The position numbers and the translations under genes are program-made. From the NCBI RefSeq assembly GCF_029395455.1, contig NZ_CP113916.1, forward strand, positions 186,001 to 250,000: a stretch of DNA of 64,000 nt, written 5' to 3'. The notes under the pieces are model-generated. The model saw only the letters and a list, made by a program, of their open reading frames with translations, was not told the DNA's origin and made no database searches. The stretch's first letter is position 1. Each line of letters opens with the position of its first letter. Of the stretch, positions 10,226-19,068 are shown piece after piece. The stretch comes from Lactobacillus sp. ESL0785. GTDB taxonomy: Bacteria > Bacillota > Bacilli > Lactobacillales > Lactobacillaceae.

Positions 10226-10310
10226 TTGCCTATCCCTTGCGCTGGTATTATCCAGATCAGGTTCGTGGGTTTAATCTCAGCTTGTTAAGCACCCCATAGA
10301 CTCTTGTTCA
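10226..10310 (-). promoter_or_regulatory. TPP (thi-box) riboswitch aptamer
   Basis: Minus-strand order of the conserved elements: GGGGTGC, GCTGAGA, ACCC, GAACCTGATCTGGATAATAC, then CCAGCGCAAGGGATAGGC. These are the diagnostic thi-box sequences, in the correct order and spacing. It controls the single thiW gene by transcription termination (hairpin at 10184-10219). Confidence 0.95.
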
Positions 10311-10361
10311 TTAATATTTAACTGTATTATACGCTTTCATAATTATGAAAGAAAGTACCAA

Positions 10362-11006
10362 TTATAACTTCATTTTGTTATATGAAGTAACTTTTTTCTC
10401 TTTTTCAGTCATTGTCATGATGGTAATGGATGCATTACGGGGACCACGAGTAATATCAAAATCGCTAAAGCGTTCAGCAATACTACGAATGGTAAAGCCA
10501 TGTGTGACTAATAGAATATTTTCTGCACCATCAAGTTGGCTAATTAGGTCAAATCCCTGATCGACGCGGTGCCAATATTCTGCCGCGTTTTCTGCATTAT
10601 GAAAGGGATCTGCTTCTTTGATCCAATCAGTTGCGGTATCAATGGTTTCATTTTTAAATAAATCGTAGTGGTTCTTGTAGCCATGAGGCCCACCAATCAT
10701 TTGCCATGCCATGTCCGTATCCATACCTTCAAAATAGCCGTAAAAGTGTTCACGAAAAAAGGGCGTGGCAATGTGCTGGATTTCATTATGGTTAACGTTG
10801 TGCTTGATAATGATGTCGCAAGTGTCACTTGCTCGCTTTAGATCACTTGATAATGCAATATCAAATGGGATATCTTTCAACGCTTGCCCAGCCGCATCAG
10901 CACCAGCAATTCCGTCGTCAGTTAATGGCGTATCGCACCAACCCTGCATTTTGTTATAGCGGTTAATATAAGTTTGACCGTGACGAATGATATAAATTCT
11001 TTTCAT
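10362..11006 (-). CDS. Histidine phosphatase family protein
   Basis: 214 residues of the phosphoglycerate-mutase-like fold. Catalytic RHGQT at residues ~8-12, a second Arg in SSDLKRASDT, and the second His in LLVTHGFTIRS. Cytoplasmic phosphatase; substrate not predictable (sugar phosphate, cofactor or nucleotide-related). Monocistronic, or with the following minus-strand gene order 11663 to 10362: the metalloprotease ends only 21 bases upstream, so the two may be cotranscribed. Confidence 0.88.
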   Translation of the reverse strand: MKRIYIIRHGQTYINRYNKMQGWCDTPLTDDGIAGADAAGQALKDIPFDIALSSDLKRASDTCDIIIKHNVNHNEIQHIATPFFREHFYGYFEGMDTDMAWQMIGGPHGYKNHYDLFKNETIDTATDWIKEADPFHNAENAAEYWHRVDQGFDLISQLDGAENILLVTHGFTIRSIAERFSDFDITRGPRNASITIMTMTEKEKKVTSYNKMKL

Positions 11007-11027
11007 CCTGTTACTCCTACTTGAAAA

Positions 11028-11663
11028 TCACTGCTCGTGATAAATCTTCTTAACATTGGCAATATCAACGGGTTCAATTGGATAAAGTGAACCTGCTGGG
11101 TACATCACTGATTTTTCTTTATTATGGTTAAGACCAATGGCGTGACCTAATTCGTGTTCCACGGTATTGACAACTCGTTGATAACTATAATTATATAGAA
11201 AATTTTGTAAGTAATACACATTTAATTGGATATCTGCTGTATAAATAACCTTAGTTTTGGGATTATATTTGATTCCAGTTTGTCCAGCGGCATCAGTATC
11301 AGGATCGAACATAGGCTCGATGATGATTTGAGCCTTTTTTCTATTATTAGTTGGAACTAAAGCAAAGGTATCAGTATTGTTCCAAGCTGTAATCGCATCG
11401 TTTGTGGCGGCAATTAATTCTTCATCATTATCTAAGTCAATGTAGACTTTGGCGGTTTTCTTAGGCCAATGACAATCTTTACCCTGGTTGGTAGCAATTT
11501 TTCTAATGGATTTAGCTGCATGCTTTTTTGCACTTTTTTTGGCTAAAACAATCTGCATTGGTGCACTAGGTGAGTTATTTAAGGGTGTAGCTAAGCTGCT
11601 GAGGGCTAAGGCTGCAACTAATGCACAAGATAATTTACGCAAAAAATGTAACAATTTTTTCAT
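11028..11663 (-). CDS. Secreted matrixin-like zinc metalloprotease
   Basis: 211 residues. Signal peptide with a hydrophobic stretch ALVAALALSSLATP (residues ~13-26). The metzincin zinc motif HELGHAIGLNH is at 170-180 with a Met-turn at VMYP (M187), as in the M10/matrixin group. The protein is small and lacks haemopexin or wall-anchor domains, so it is probably released or loosely cell-bound. Similar small exported proteases are known in lactobacilli, but the target is unknown. Confidence 0.85.
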   Translation of the reverse strand: MKKLLHFLRKLSCALVAALALSSLATPLNNSPSAPMQIVLAKKSAKKHAAKSIRKIATNQGKDCHWPKKTAKVYIDLDNDEELIAATNDAITAWNNTDTFALVPTNNRKKAQIIIEPMFDPDTDAAGQTGIKYNPKTKVIYTADIQLNVYYLQNFLYNYSYQRVVNTVEHELGHAIGLNHNKEKSVMYPAGSLYPIEPVDIANVKKIYHEQ

Positions 11664-11815
11664 AATTTAGATCATCTCCAATACTGAAGATTATAGGAGT
11701 AATTGCGCTAATTTTCATGAACTTTTAGCAATCTTATTAATTAAGTCTAAGAATTATATATTAAACTTATTTCATGTTAAAATAGTATGCAAGTTTTGAA
11801 AAAACAGGTGACTTT

Positions 11816-14110
11816 ATGACAAAAGCAATGGATGAAAAGCAGTTTGAACAGAAACATCTTAACCATGTTTTGGCGATGATTAAGGATAAAAAGGCAGAGT
11901 TATCGTCCGCGATTAAGTCGGCTGAAGGTGAAGCGCGAAACCTTAATTCGCACTTTTTCGATGATGTACGACTTGATTATGATGGTTATTCGACATCAAT
12001 GGAAACGGCATTGTCGATTCATCAGCAGCAACAGTTGCTTGATGAACGTGAGAATGCTTGGCAACATTCTGCTAAGCAACTTGGAACTGTACAACGTTTA
12101 GAAAAGAAACCGTATTTTGCTCGGGTTGATTTTAAAGAAGGCAGCGAAAAGCCAGAAACAATCTATATTGGACTGGGTTCATTTGCGGATAAGGATAATC
12201 ACTTCTTAATTTATGATTGGCGGGCACCAATTTCTTCAATTTATTATGATGGTAAGTTAGGGCAAGTTTCTTATCTGTCACCTGAAGGTGAAATTACCGT
12301 GGATATGACGAAAAAACGGCAATTTATGATTGAAGACGGTAAAATTGTGAACATGTTTGATACCAATGAATCAATTGGTGACCAAATGCTGTTGGAAGTT
12401 TTGGGTGAAAAATCCAGTACACAAATGAAGTCCATTGTGACGACAATTCAGCGTGAGCAAAATAAGATTATCAGGAATACTAGTGCTGATTTGCTGTTTG
12501 TCCAAGGTGCTGCCGGTTCTGGAAAAACTTCGGCGATTATGCAGCGAATTGCTTACTTGTTGTATCGTTATCGTGGGAACTTAACCAGTAGTGATGTGAT
12601 TATGTTTAGCCCTAATCAATTATTTAATGATTATATTAAAAATGTTCTGCCAGAAATGGGCGAGCAAAACATGGTACAGATGACCTACTGGCAGTTTGTT
12701 AGCCGGCGTTTGCCAGGGATGACAGTGGAAAATTTGTTTGACCAGTTTGAAGATCAAACTGCAGACACAGCCATTGGCGAGTTTAAGGATTCAACGAGTT
12801 TCTTTAAGTTAGTAACGCGTTATGCTGAGCACCTCAATAAGCGAGGCGTTGTCTTTAAGGATATTTATTTTCGCAATAAAAAGCGCCCATTTTTTGCTAA
12901 GGATAAAATAAATGAACTTTACTATTCATACAATGATAATTATAATTTGAGTAATCGAATTGACGCAACGCGTGAAGAATTGATTAAGTCACTTAACCGC
13001 AAGATTAATGCGGAAACGAAAAAAGCTTGGGTTTCTGAAACAATTGAAAGTTTGAGTAAGCAGCAGCTAAATGCTCTTTATGATCGTCCAGATCAGGAAT
13101 TTGAATCTGAAGAAAAAGAGGAAAAATTTTTAGGTCGTAAAATTGTCGTTAAAGCATTAGATAAAGTTTACCAACAAATTCGGCATAATAATTTTATTAA
13201 TATGCGGGCGCAGTATTTGAGCTTTTTGCGGGCTGTACCAAAAATGACAGACTTAACAAAATGGCAGATTAGCACTGATGATTGGGCTAAGCATGTAGCA
13301 AAGGTAAAAGATAGTTTTAAGCAGCATCATATTCATATGAATGATGTTTCGGCTTACTTATACTTATACGACCTGCTTACTGGTCGGCACGTTAATTATG
13401 AAATGCGTTATGCTTTTATCGATGAAATTCAGGACTACACACCATTTCAATTATGTTATCTAAAGTATAATTTCCCGCGTGCGAAGTTTACAATGCTCGG
13501 TGACTTGAACCAGGCGATTTTTACAAAAGATGAAAGTCGCAGTTTATTAAAACAGATTAGTGGTTTGTTTGATCCTAAAAAGACCGATGTTGTGCAATTG
13601 ACTAAGTCTTACCGTTCAACCAAGCAGTTGACCGATTTTACTAAACAGATTTTGCGGCAGGGAGAAAAGATTGAATCTTTTAACCGGCAAGGACCTAAGC
13701 CTGTCTTGTGGGGTCGTAAAAATGATCTTGAGACGATTCAGGTTCTGCAACAGGTTTTGCAGGATAATAGTAAAGAGCAACTGACCACGGCAATTATTAC
13801 TAAGGATTTGGCTAGTGCCAAATTTGTAAGTCAAAAATTACAAGAAAATAACGTCAAAGCGACACTGATTGCAACAGCTAATCAGCGGTTAGTTGACGGG
13901 ACACTAGTTGTGCCGTCTTATTTGGCTAAAGGATTAGAATTTGATGCCGTTATTATGTGGGCTGCTTCTGAGGCCAACTATCATCAACTTGATGAAACGC
14001 AATTAGTCTATACAATTACTTCACGTGCGATGTACAAACTCGATTTAATTTATACGGGACAAAAGAGTCCATTACTTGCAGTTGACCCGCATACTTATGA
14101 GGAAAAGTAG
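11816..14110 (+). CDS. helD: HelD-type UvrD-like ATPase (RNA polymerase recycling factor)
   Basis: 764 residues, normal for Firmicutes HelD. N-terminal coiled-coil arm (~1-80), Walker A QGAAGSGKTS at ~229-238, Walker B FIDEIQDYT at ~531, SF1 motif GDLNQAIF, and motif VVPSYLAKGLEFDAVI near the C terminus. Members bind core RNA polymerase and release it from nucleic acid. ATG 11816 after CAGGTGAC. A GNAT gene follows after ten bases and is probably cotranscribed. Confidence 0.92.
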   Translation: MTKAMDEKQFEQKHLNHVLAMIKDKKAELSSAIKSAEGEARNLNSHFFDDVRLDYDGYSTSMETALSIHQQQQLLDERENAWQHSAKQLGTVQRLEKKPYFARVDFKEGSEKPETIYIGLGSFADKDNHFLIYDWRAPISSIYYDGKLGQVSYLSPEGEITVDMTKKRQFMIEDGKIVNMFDTNESIGDQMLLEVLGEKSSTQMKSIVTTIQREQNKIIRNTSADLLFVQGAAGSGKTSAIMQRIAYLLYRYRGNLTSSDVIMFSPNQLFNDYIKNVLPEMGEQNMVQMTYWQFVSRRLPGMTVENLFDQFEDQTADTAIGEFKDSTSFFKLVTRYAEHLNKRGVVFKDIYFRNKKRPFFAKDKINELYYSYNDNYNLSNRIDATREELIKSLNRKINAETKKAWVSETIESLSKQQLNALYDRPDQEFESEEKEEKFLGRKIVVKALDKVYQQIRHNNFINMRAQYLSFLRAVPKMTDLTKWQISTDDWAKHVAKVKDSFKQHHIHMNDVSAYLYLYDLLTGRHVNYEMRYAFIDEIQDYTPFQLCYLKYNFPRAKFTMLGDLNQAIFTKDESRSLLKQISGLFDPKKTDVVQLTKSYRSTKQLTDFTKQILRQGEKIESFNRQGPKPVLWGRKNDLETIQVLQQVLQDNSKEQLTTAIITKDLASAKFVSQKLQENNVKATLIATANQRLVDGTLVVPSYLAKGLEFDAVIMWAASEANYHQLDETQLVYTITSRAMYKLDLIYTGQKSPLLAVDPHTYEEK

Positions 14111-14120
14111 GAGGTAATTG

Positions 14121-14570
14121 ATGGTGGAAAAAGAAAAATTTGTTTTTAAAAAAATTGATGAAATGTCGGGGCGTGAGGTATTTTGTATTGCCCGCTTACG
14201 GATCAATACTTTTGTAACCGAGCAAGAAATCACGGTACCAGAATTAGACGATGAGGATTTGACCGCTATCCAGGTTTACTTGTTGAATGAGGAGCAGACA
14301 ATGGCACAAGCGGTTTGTCGCGTCTTTCAAGAAGATGGCAAGTGGATGCTCGGCCGTGTAGCTGTAGCTAAGGCAGCTCGCGGACAACATTTAGGCACTG
14401 ACATGATGAAGCAGGTTCATGAATACCTGCAGCAGCAAGGTGCTGATCGCTTGTATTGTCATGCCCAGTGGCAAGCAAAACCATTCTATGATTCATTAGG
14501 TTATAAGACACAGGGTGAACCATTTGTTGAAGCAGATGTTAAGCATATAATGATGTATTACGATTTATAA
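14121..14570 (+). CDS. GNAT family N-acetyltransferase
   Basis: 149 residues. Acetyl-CoA binding loop VAVAKAARGQHLGTDMM (the R/Q-x-x-G-x-G/A pattern) and the C-terminal CHAQWQAKPFYDSLGY strand pair. I take ATG 14121, six bases after AGGAGG, rather than the in-frame TTG at 14118. Acceptor substrate unknown. Followed by a strong terminator. Confidence 0.85.
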   Translation: MVEKEKFVFKKIDEMSGREVFCIARLRINTFVTEQEITVPELDDEDLTAIQVYLLNEEQTMAQAVCRVFQEDGKWMLGRVAVAKAARGQHLGTDMMKQVHEYLQQQGADRLYCHAQWQAKPFYDSLGYKTQGEPFVEADVKHIMMYYDL

Positions 14571-14573
14571 ATG

Positions 14574-14606
14574 AAAAAACTTGTGCAGTTAATGCACAAG
14601 TTTTTT
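14574..14606. terminator. Bidirectional terminator between GNAT gene and SGNH hydrolase
   Basis: AAAAAACTTGTGCA at 14574-14587 pairs perfectly with 14593-14606 around GTTAA. The right arm overlaps the last codons of the minus-strand gene ending at 14589. Confidence 0.9.
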
Positions 14607-15158
14607 GTTAATTGCCGTAGCAACTAAATTAATTAAAACAGTATTGCCCTTGGTAGTAAAATGTTGGCCATCTGCTTGATAGTAAGATGAAATATTAGGT
14701 AAATGCTTGAAATTAGCAATTAAATCAACGAAAGGAATATTGTGTTCAGCTGCTACAGTTTGTGCAACTTGATTGTAGCACGTTAAGCTTTCATTGCTGT
14801 AATATTGCATGATAGTTGAATTATCTGGATTGGGATAAGCAGGTCCAATAATGATCATTCGTGCAGCGCCAATTGCGGTAATTAATTTTTGAAGATTTTG
14901 AGCATAAAGATTGCTGGGAATACCCCAAGTAGAAGCAGCATCGTTAGTGCCAAATTCCAAGACAACGAGATCACTATCTTCGTCAACTAATGATAAACGT
15001 TTGAGGCCATCAGCAGTTGTGGCACCACTTTGAGAAATATTATTGACATAGAAGTTAGCTCCCAGTATTTGTTGCAGGCCTGCGGTGATTAAGGTAGTGT
15101 CGTGGTGGTTACGATAACCGTTAAATAAGGAATCACCGAATAAAGTTATGTTTTGCAT
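14589..15158 (-). CDS. SGNH/GDSL-type esterase/lipase family hydrolase
   Basis: 189 residues from ATG 15158 (MQNITLFGDSLF). Block I GDSL is present as FGDSLFNG near residue 7-14, block III as EFGTNDAA, and the C-terminal DGQHFTTKG carries the Asp-His pair. An in-frame extension to 15272 would run into the coaA start and lacks an SD. No signal peptide in this form, so intracellular esterase/acetylhydrolase activity is likely; substrate unknown. Confidence 0.88.
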   Translation of the reverse strand: MQNITLFGDSLFNGYRNHHDTTLITAGLQQILGANFYVNNISQSGATTADGLKRLSLVDEDSDLVVLEFGTNDAASTWGIPSNLYAQNLQKLITAIGAARMIIIGPAYPNPDNSTIMQYYSNESLTCYNQVAQTVAAEHNIPFVDLIANFKHLPNISSYYQADGQHFTTKGNTVLINLVATAINKKLVH

Positions 15159-15197
15159 AAGTACTCTTTTCGTTTTAATTAAGAAACCAAAAATATT

Positions 15198-15226
15198 TTG
15201 GTTGAAATATCTGTTTACCTTATAAT
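15198..15226 (+). promoter_or_regulatory. coaA promoter
   Basis: -35 TTGGTT at 15198-15203, 17-base spacer, -10 TATAAT at 15221-15226, 29 bases before the coaA ATG. Confidence 0.6.
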
Positions 15227-15254
15227 AGAGGAAAACAGGGTAAAGGACAATTAA

Positions 15255-16169
15255 ATGAAAAATTATTTGCAATTTAAGCGGGATCAGTGGGCATCATTTT
15301 CTTCAGATAAGCAGGTTAAAATCAACCAAGCTGAGTTGGCGAAGATTAAGTCATTAGGGGATGTTGTCAACTTAACCGATGTCCGTGAGATATATGGTAG
15401 TCTGATTGAGTATCTACATTTAGTTTATCAAGAAAAACGGGCACTGCAGAAGAAACAAAGTAACTTTTTAAATGCTGCGATTACAGCTGCTCCGTTTATT
15501 ATTGGCATTTCAGGTTCGGTTGCTGTTGGAAAATCCACAACAGCACGTCTATTACAGGTTTTGCTTAGCAGAACATATCCAGAATTAAATGTGCATTTAA
15601 TGACAACAGATGGCTTTATTTATTCGAATCAAGAGTTAAAAAGACGTCATTTGTTTGATCGAAAAGGCTTTCCGGAAAGTTATAACATGAACTTGCTGAA
15701 TGACTTTTTGCGAGATGTGCTTGCAGGCAAGACGGATATTGTCTATCCGCTATATTCACAAGAACTAAGTGATGTTGTGCCGGGGCAGTATGGTCACGTC
15801 AAGCAGCCGGATATTTTGATAATTGAAGGCATTAATACGCTACAGTTACCAACAAATGGGCAAATTGTAACCAGCGATTTTTTTGATTTTTCAATTTATA
15901 TTGATGCAGCTGAAGAATTAATTGAGCAATGGTTTATGCAACGGTTCGTGCGTGTTTTGGAATTAAATAAAAATAATCCCAATAATTTTTATTATCAAAT
16001 GGCTAATGGTCCGCGCGCTGATGCATTGCAATTAGCACAAGAAACTTGGCAAATGGTTAATTTGGTTAATTTACGTGAATATATTGCTCCCACTAAGCAA
16101 CGTGCGAGTCTAATTTTGCATAAAACTGACGGACATTTAATTGATCGAATCTATCTTAGACACTTTTAA
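15255..16169 (+). CDS. coaA: Pantothenate kinase, type I
   Basis: 304 residues, usual for the type I (PRK-like) enzyme. Walker A GISGSVAVGKST at ~84-95, DGF motif in MTTDGFIYSN, and the substrate-binding NLLNDFLRDV region. Performs the first step of coenzyme A synthesis, phosphorylating pantothenate. Start ATG 15255 after AAAGGAC. Confidence 0.95.
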   Translation: MKNYLQFKRDQWASFSSDKQVKINQAELAKIKSLGDVVNLTDVREIYGSLIEYLHLVYQEKRALQKKQSNFLNAAITAAPFIIGISGSVAVGKSTTARLLQVLLSRTYPELNVHLMTTDGFIYSNQELKRRHLFDRKGFPESYNMNLLNDFLRDVLAGKTDIVYPLYSQELSDVVPGQYGHVKQPDILIIEGINTLQLPTNGQIVTSDFFDFSIYIDAAEELIEQWFMQRFVRVLELNKNNPNNFYYQMANGPRADALQLAQETWQMVNLVNLREYIAPTKQRASLILHKTDGHLIDRIYLRHF

Positions 16170-16171
16170 TT

Positions 16172-16180
16172 TGGTATACT
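16172..16180 (+). promoter_or_regulatory. efp promoter, extended -10
   Basis: TGGTATACT gives an extended -10 (TG-N-TATACT) directly after the coaA stop, leaving a 5' leader of about 105 bases before efp. A -35 is less clear and would lie inside coaA. Confidence 0.45.
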
Positions 16181-16292
16181 TAATTACATGAACAGGATTT
16201 ATTTATTATTAATTAAAAAATTTGCTTTGCCTCCAGCGTGAATAACTTTGAATTTAAGCATAATTATTTTTGGAATTTAAAGGAGTATAAAC

Positions 16293-16865
16293 ATGGTACA
16301 AGCAATTAACTTAAAAAAGGGTATGGTTTTTAGTCAAGACGGTAAGCTGATTCGGGTAATTAAAGCCAATCACCACAAGCCTGGTAAGGGTAATACCGTG
16401 ATGCAGATGGACTTGCGTAATGTTGAAAGTGGTGCGGTTGTTCATAAGACGATGCGCCCAACAGAAAAGGTTGACTTGGTCGATATTACTAAGAAAAATG
16501 CCCAGTATTTGTATAACGAAGGTGATGTTTATACCTTCATGGATACAGAAACTTATGAACAATATGAAGTTTCTAGTGACCAATTAGGTGATGATAAGCT
16601 TTACTTAATTCCCAATATTGAAGTTCAATTAGAATTTGCTAACGGCAGCAAGTTGCTGGGAGTTGAATTACCATCAACTGTTGTAATGAAGGTTAAGCAA
16701 ACAGAACCTGGCATTAAAGGTGCAACGGTAACTGGTTCTGGTAAGCCGGCAACGATGGAAACGGGTTTGGTTGTTCAAGTACCCGATTTTATTACAGAAG
16801 GTGAAGACTTAGTAATTAATACCGATGGTGGTATTTATAAGTCAAGAGCTGAAGGTAATAAGTAA
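16293..16865 (+). CDS. efp: Elongation factor P
   Basis: 190 residues. Three beta-barrel domains; domain I loop tip HHKPGKGN with K32 at the position that is modified in many bacteria, and the signature QTEPGIKGATVTGSGKPATMETG in domain II/III. Relieves ribosome stalling at proline runs. ATG 16293 follows AAAGGAG. A terminator follows at 16882. Confidence 0.96.
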   Translation: MVQAINLKKGMVFSQDGKLIRVIKANHHKPGKGNTVMQMDLRNVESGAVVHKTMRPTEKVDLVDITKKNAQYLYNEGDVYTFMDTETYEQYEVSSDQLGDDKLYLIPNIEVQLEFANGSKLLGVELPSTVVMKVKQTEPGIKGATVTGSGKPATMETGLVVQVPDFITEGEDLVINTDGGIYKSRAEGNK

Positions 16866-16881
16866 AATAATGTTAGTTTTT

Positions 16882-16912
16882 AAGCTGCAGTTTAATTGAC
16901 TGCGGCTTTTTC
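16882..16912 (+). terminator. Terminator after efp
   Basis: Stem AAGCTGCAGT (16882-16891) with ACTGCGGCTT (16899-16908), one G-U pair, ending in TTTTT. Confidence 0.85.
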
Positions 16913-16925
16913 TGTGCGTAAATTT

Positions 16926-17090
16926 TTGTAATTAACATTGGTTACGGTAGAATAGCAGTTGTTGATATTAAAAACGTTTGCAGCTGCGCATAGCTGCAGA
17001 CTAACAATGGGTTATTGCTCTTTGAGGCATACCATTAGCTGAGTATTTTTAGCATACTTTCTAATAGCTTGTTTCAGGGAGTTTTTTTAT
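16926..17090 (+). promoter_or_regulatory. Promoter, cre-like site and structured leader of the PTS-chbG operon
   Basis: -35 TTGTAA (16926-16931), 16 bases, -10 TAGAAT (16948-16953). A cre-like TAAAAACGTTTGCA (16969-16982, two mismatches) lies just downstream of the expected start, a road-block position. The next ~110 bases hold the perfect hairpin TGCAGCT-GCGCAT-AGCTGCA (16979-16998), AATGG/CCATT pairing and AGTAT/ATACT pairing, ending in a run of seven T (about 17080-17087) before the SD. No BglG-type RAT sequence recognised. Confidence 0.5.
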
Positions 17091-17102
17091 TGGAGGGAAA
17101 TT

Positions 17103-17600
17103 GTGTTTGGATTTTTTAAGAAGAAAAAGCCTGAGTTTACAGTAACTGCACCAATAGCAGGAGTAGTTACCGACCTGAGTACGGTTGACGATCCGGTTTT
17201 TTCACAAAAGTTGATGGGTGATGGCTTTGCAATTAAGTTGGTAGCTGCTGCGGACACGGTTAGTGCTCCTGTTGCTGGCAAAATTGTGTCGTTACCGGAA
17301 TCAAAGCATGCAGTAGGGCTGGTAACGCCAGCTGGCGATGAAATTTTAATTCATATTGGGATTGATACAGTCAATCTTAATGGTGCTGGATTTACGGCTC
17401 TGATTAAACAAGGAGATAGCGTTGAACAGGGACAAGCATTGATTAAACTTGACCGTCAGAGTTTAGCCGCAAATAATGCCGATTTGACCACGATGGTGAT
17501 TTTTACTAAATTAGCACCTGTCAATCAAAATTGGACGATGACGAAGGATTTTGGCATGCAAACTGCCAGTCAAGACATACTTATTAAGCAAAACCAGTAA
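17103..17600 (+). CDS. PTS glucose-family EIIA component
   Basis: 165 residues, single EIIA-Glc (Crr-like) domain. GTG start at 17103 behind TGGAGGGAAA. Phosphorylated His is H84 in ILIHIGIDTV and the partner His is H69 in SKHAVGLV. Passes phosphate from HPr to the EIIB domain of the next gene, which lacks its own EIIA. 34 bases ahead of that gene; first of a three-gene operon with chbG. Confidence 0.92.
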   Translation: MFGFFKKKKPEFTVTAPIAGVVTDLSTVDDPVFSQKLMGDGFAIKLVAAADTVSAPVAGKIVSLPESKHAVGLVTPAGDEILIHIGIDTVNLNGAGFTALIKQGDSVEQGQALIKLDRQSLAANNADLTTMVIFTKLAPVNQNWTMTKDFGMQTASQDILIKQNQ

Positions 17601-17634
17601 TTATTTATCTTACTTAACATCAAAGGAGAATTAA

Positions 17635-19053
17635 ATGAGTAAAGATTACCAAGAAATGGCGAAGCAGATTGACCAAGCTGTCGGCGGCAGCGGAAATGTT
17701 GCCAGTGTTACGCATTGTATGACGCGGCTGCGGTTCAATTTAAAGGATATGAATGTTCCTAAGGATGACGAAGTTAAAAAGATTGGCGGCGTACTTGGAG
17801 TTGCTCGTTCCGGCGGTCAATATCAAATTGTGATTGGTCAGACAGTTAACGAAGTTTATGATGCCGTTGTTGCAGAAGGCAACTTAACTTCGGCTGCGCC
17901 AGTTAATGAAAATTTGGATGAGGCAGCAGTTAATAATACAGAAAAAAGAACTTGGAAATCTGTTGGTAATACAATCTTAAATAAAATTGCCGGCAGTTTA
18001 ACCCCACTAATTCCAATGTTAATTGCAGCTTCAATGTTCAAGATGCTGGTTGCTGTCTTAGGACCAACTATGTTGAACGTAATTTCAGTTCATAGCGATT
18101 TGTACCAGTTATTTACTTTTGTTGGGGATGCTGGATTTTACTTCTTCCCGATTGCAATTGGCTATACCGCTGCTAAGCAGTTTAATACGTCGCCAATTTT
18201 GGGAATTTTCTTAGGCGCGATTATGCTGGATCCCGGTTTAGTTAAAATTGTGGCTGCTGGCAAACCATTCACGGTTTATGGCCTGCCAATGCATTTAACT
18301 AATTATGCCAGTACAGTGGTACCAATCCTGTTATCTGTTTGGATTATGTCTTATATTGAACGCTTTTTTAATAAGCACATTACGGCTTCACTAAGAACAA
18401 TTTTTGCTCCAACATTAACGATTGTAATTATGCTGCCGTTATCACTCTGCATTTTAGGACCTTTGGGTGGCTTTTTAGGTGAATATGTATCTAAAGGAAT
18501 TATTTCTTTTGGTGAATTGGGCGGTATTGCTGCCATTATTGGTGTCGGCTTAATTGGTGCCTTCTGGGAATTACTGGTAATGACTGGGATGCACTTGGTC
18601 TTAATTAGTGCGATGATTACAATTGTCGCGCAGACCGGACATGATAATTTTATTTTACTTGGTTCAATTGCAGCCAGCATGGCAGTCGCCGGTATGAGTT
18701 TAGGTGCCAGCCTACGTTTAAAGGATAAAAAGGAAAAATCCTTAGCATTCAGTTACTTTATTGCTAACTTGATCGGCGGTGTTACTGAACCGGCACTATA
18801 TGGTTTAGCAATTAAATATCGCCGACCATTTATCGGCATGATGCTTGGCGGTTTTGCTGGTGGTATTTATGCGGCAATAACTCACGTATCAGCTTATGTA
18901 GTTGTACCAGTTGCTAACTTTATGTGTTTGAGCGGATATGTTGGTGGTTCAACTACTAACTTAATTAACGGGGTAATTAGCGGTGTGATTGCATTACTAG
19001 TTGCTGCGATTGCAACTTATCTTATTGGAGTTGAACCAAAGACTAAGAATTAA
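17635..19053 (+). CDS. PTS EIIBC component, glucose/glucoside superfamily
   Basis: 472 residues: EIIB domain (~1-85) with phospho-Cys C28 in VTHCMTRLRF, linker, then EIIC with about ten helices and the GGVTEPALYGLAIKY motif that shapes the substrate site. No C-terminal EIIA, which is supplied in trans by the gene before. The architecture is that of the sucrose/beta-glucoside branch. Substrate not determined; the downstream ChbG-like deacetylase hints at an N-acetylated oligosaccharide. Confidence 0.9.
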   Translation: MSKDYQEMAKQIDQAVGGSGNVASVTHCMTRLRFNLKDMNVPKDDEVKKIGGVLGVARSGGQYQIVIGQTVNEVYDAVVAEGNLTSAAPVNENLDEAAVNNTEKRTWKSVGNTILNKIAGSLTPLIPMLIAASMFKMLVAVLGPTMLNVISVHSDLYQLFTFVGDAGFYFFPIAIGYTAAKQFNTSPILGIFLGAIMLDPGLVKIVAAGKPFTVYGLPMHLTNYASTVVPILLSVWIMSYIERFFNKHITASLRTIFAPTLTIVIMLPLSLCILGPLGGFLGEYVSKGIISFGELGGIAAIIGVGLIGAFWELLVMTGMHLVLISAMITIVAQTGHDNFILLGSIAASMAVAGMSLGASLRLKDKKEKSLAFSYFIANLIGGVTEPALYGLAIKYRRPFIGMMLGGFAGGIYAAITHVSAYVVVPVANFMCLSGYVGGSTTNLINGVISGVIALLVAAIATYLIGVEPKTKN

Positions 19054-19068
19054 GAAAGGAACATATTG

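Noticed and set aside
15159..15272. N-terminal extension of the SGNH hydrolase
   Set aside because: The extension overlaps the coaA start and its promoter, and lacks an SD; the GDSL block begins right after ATG 15158.
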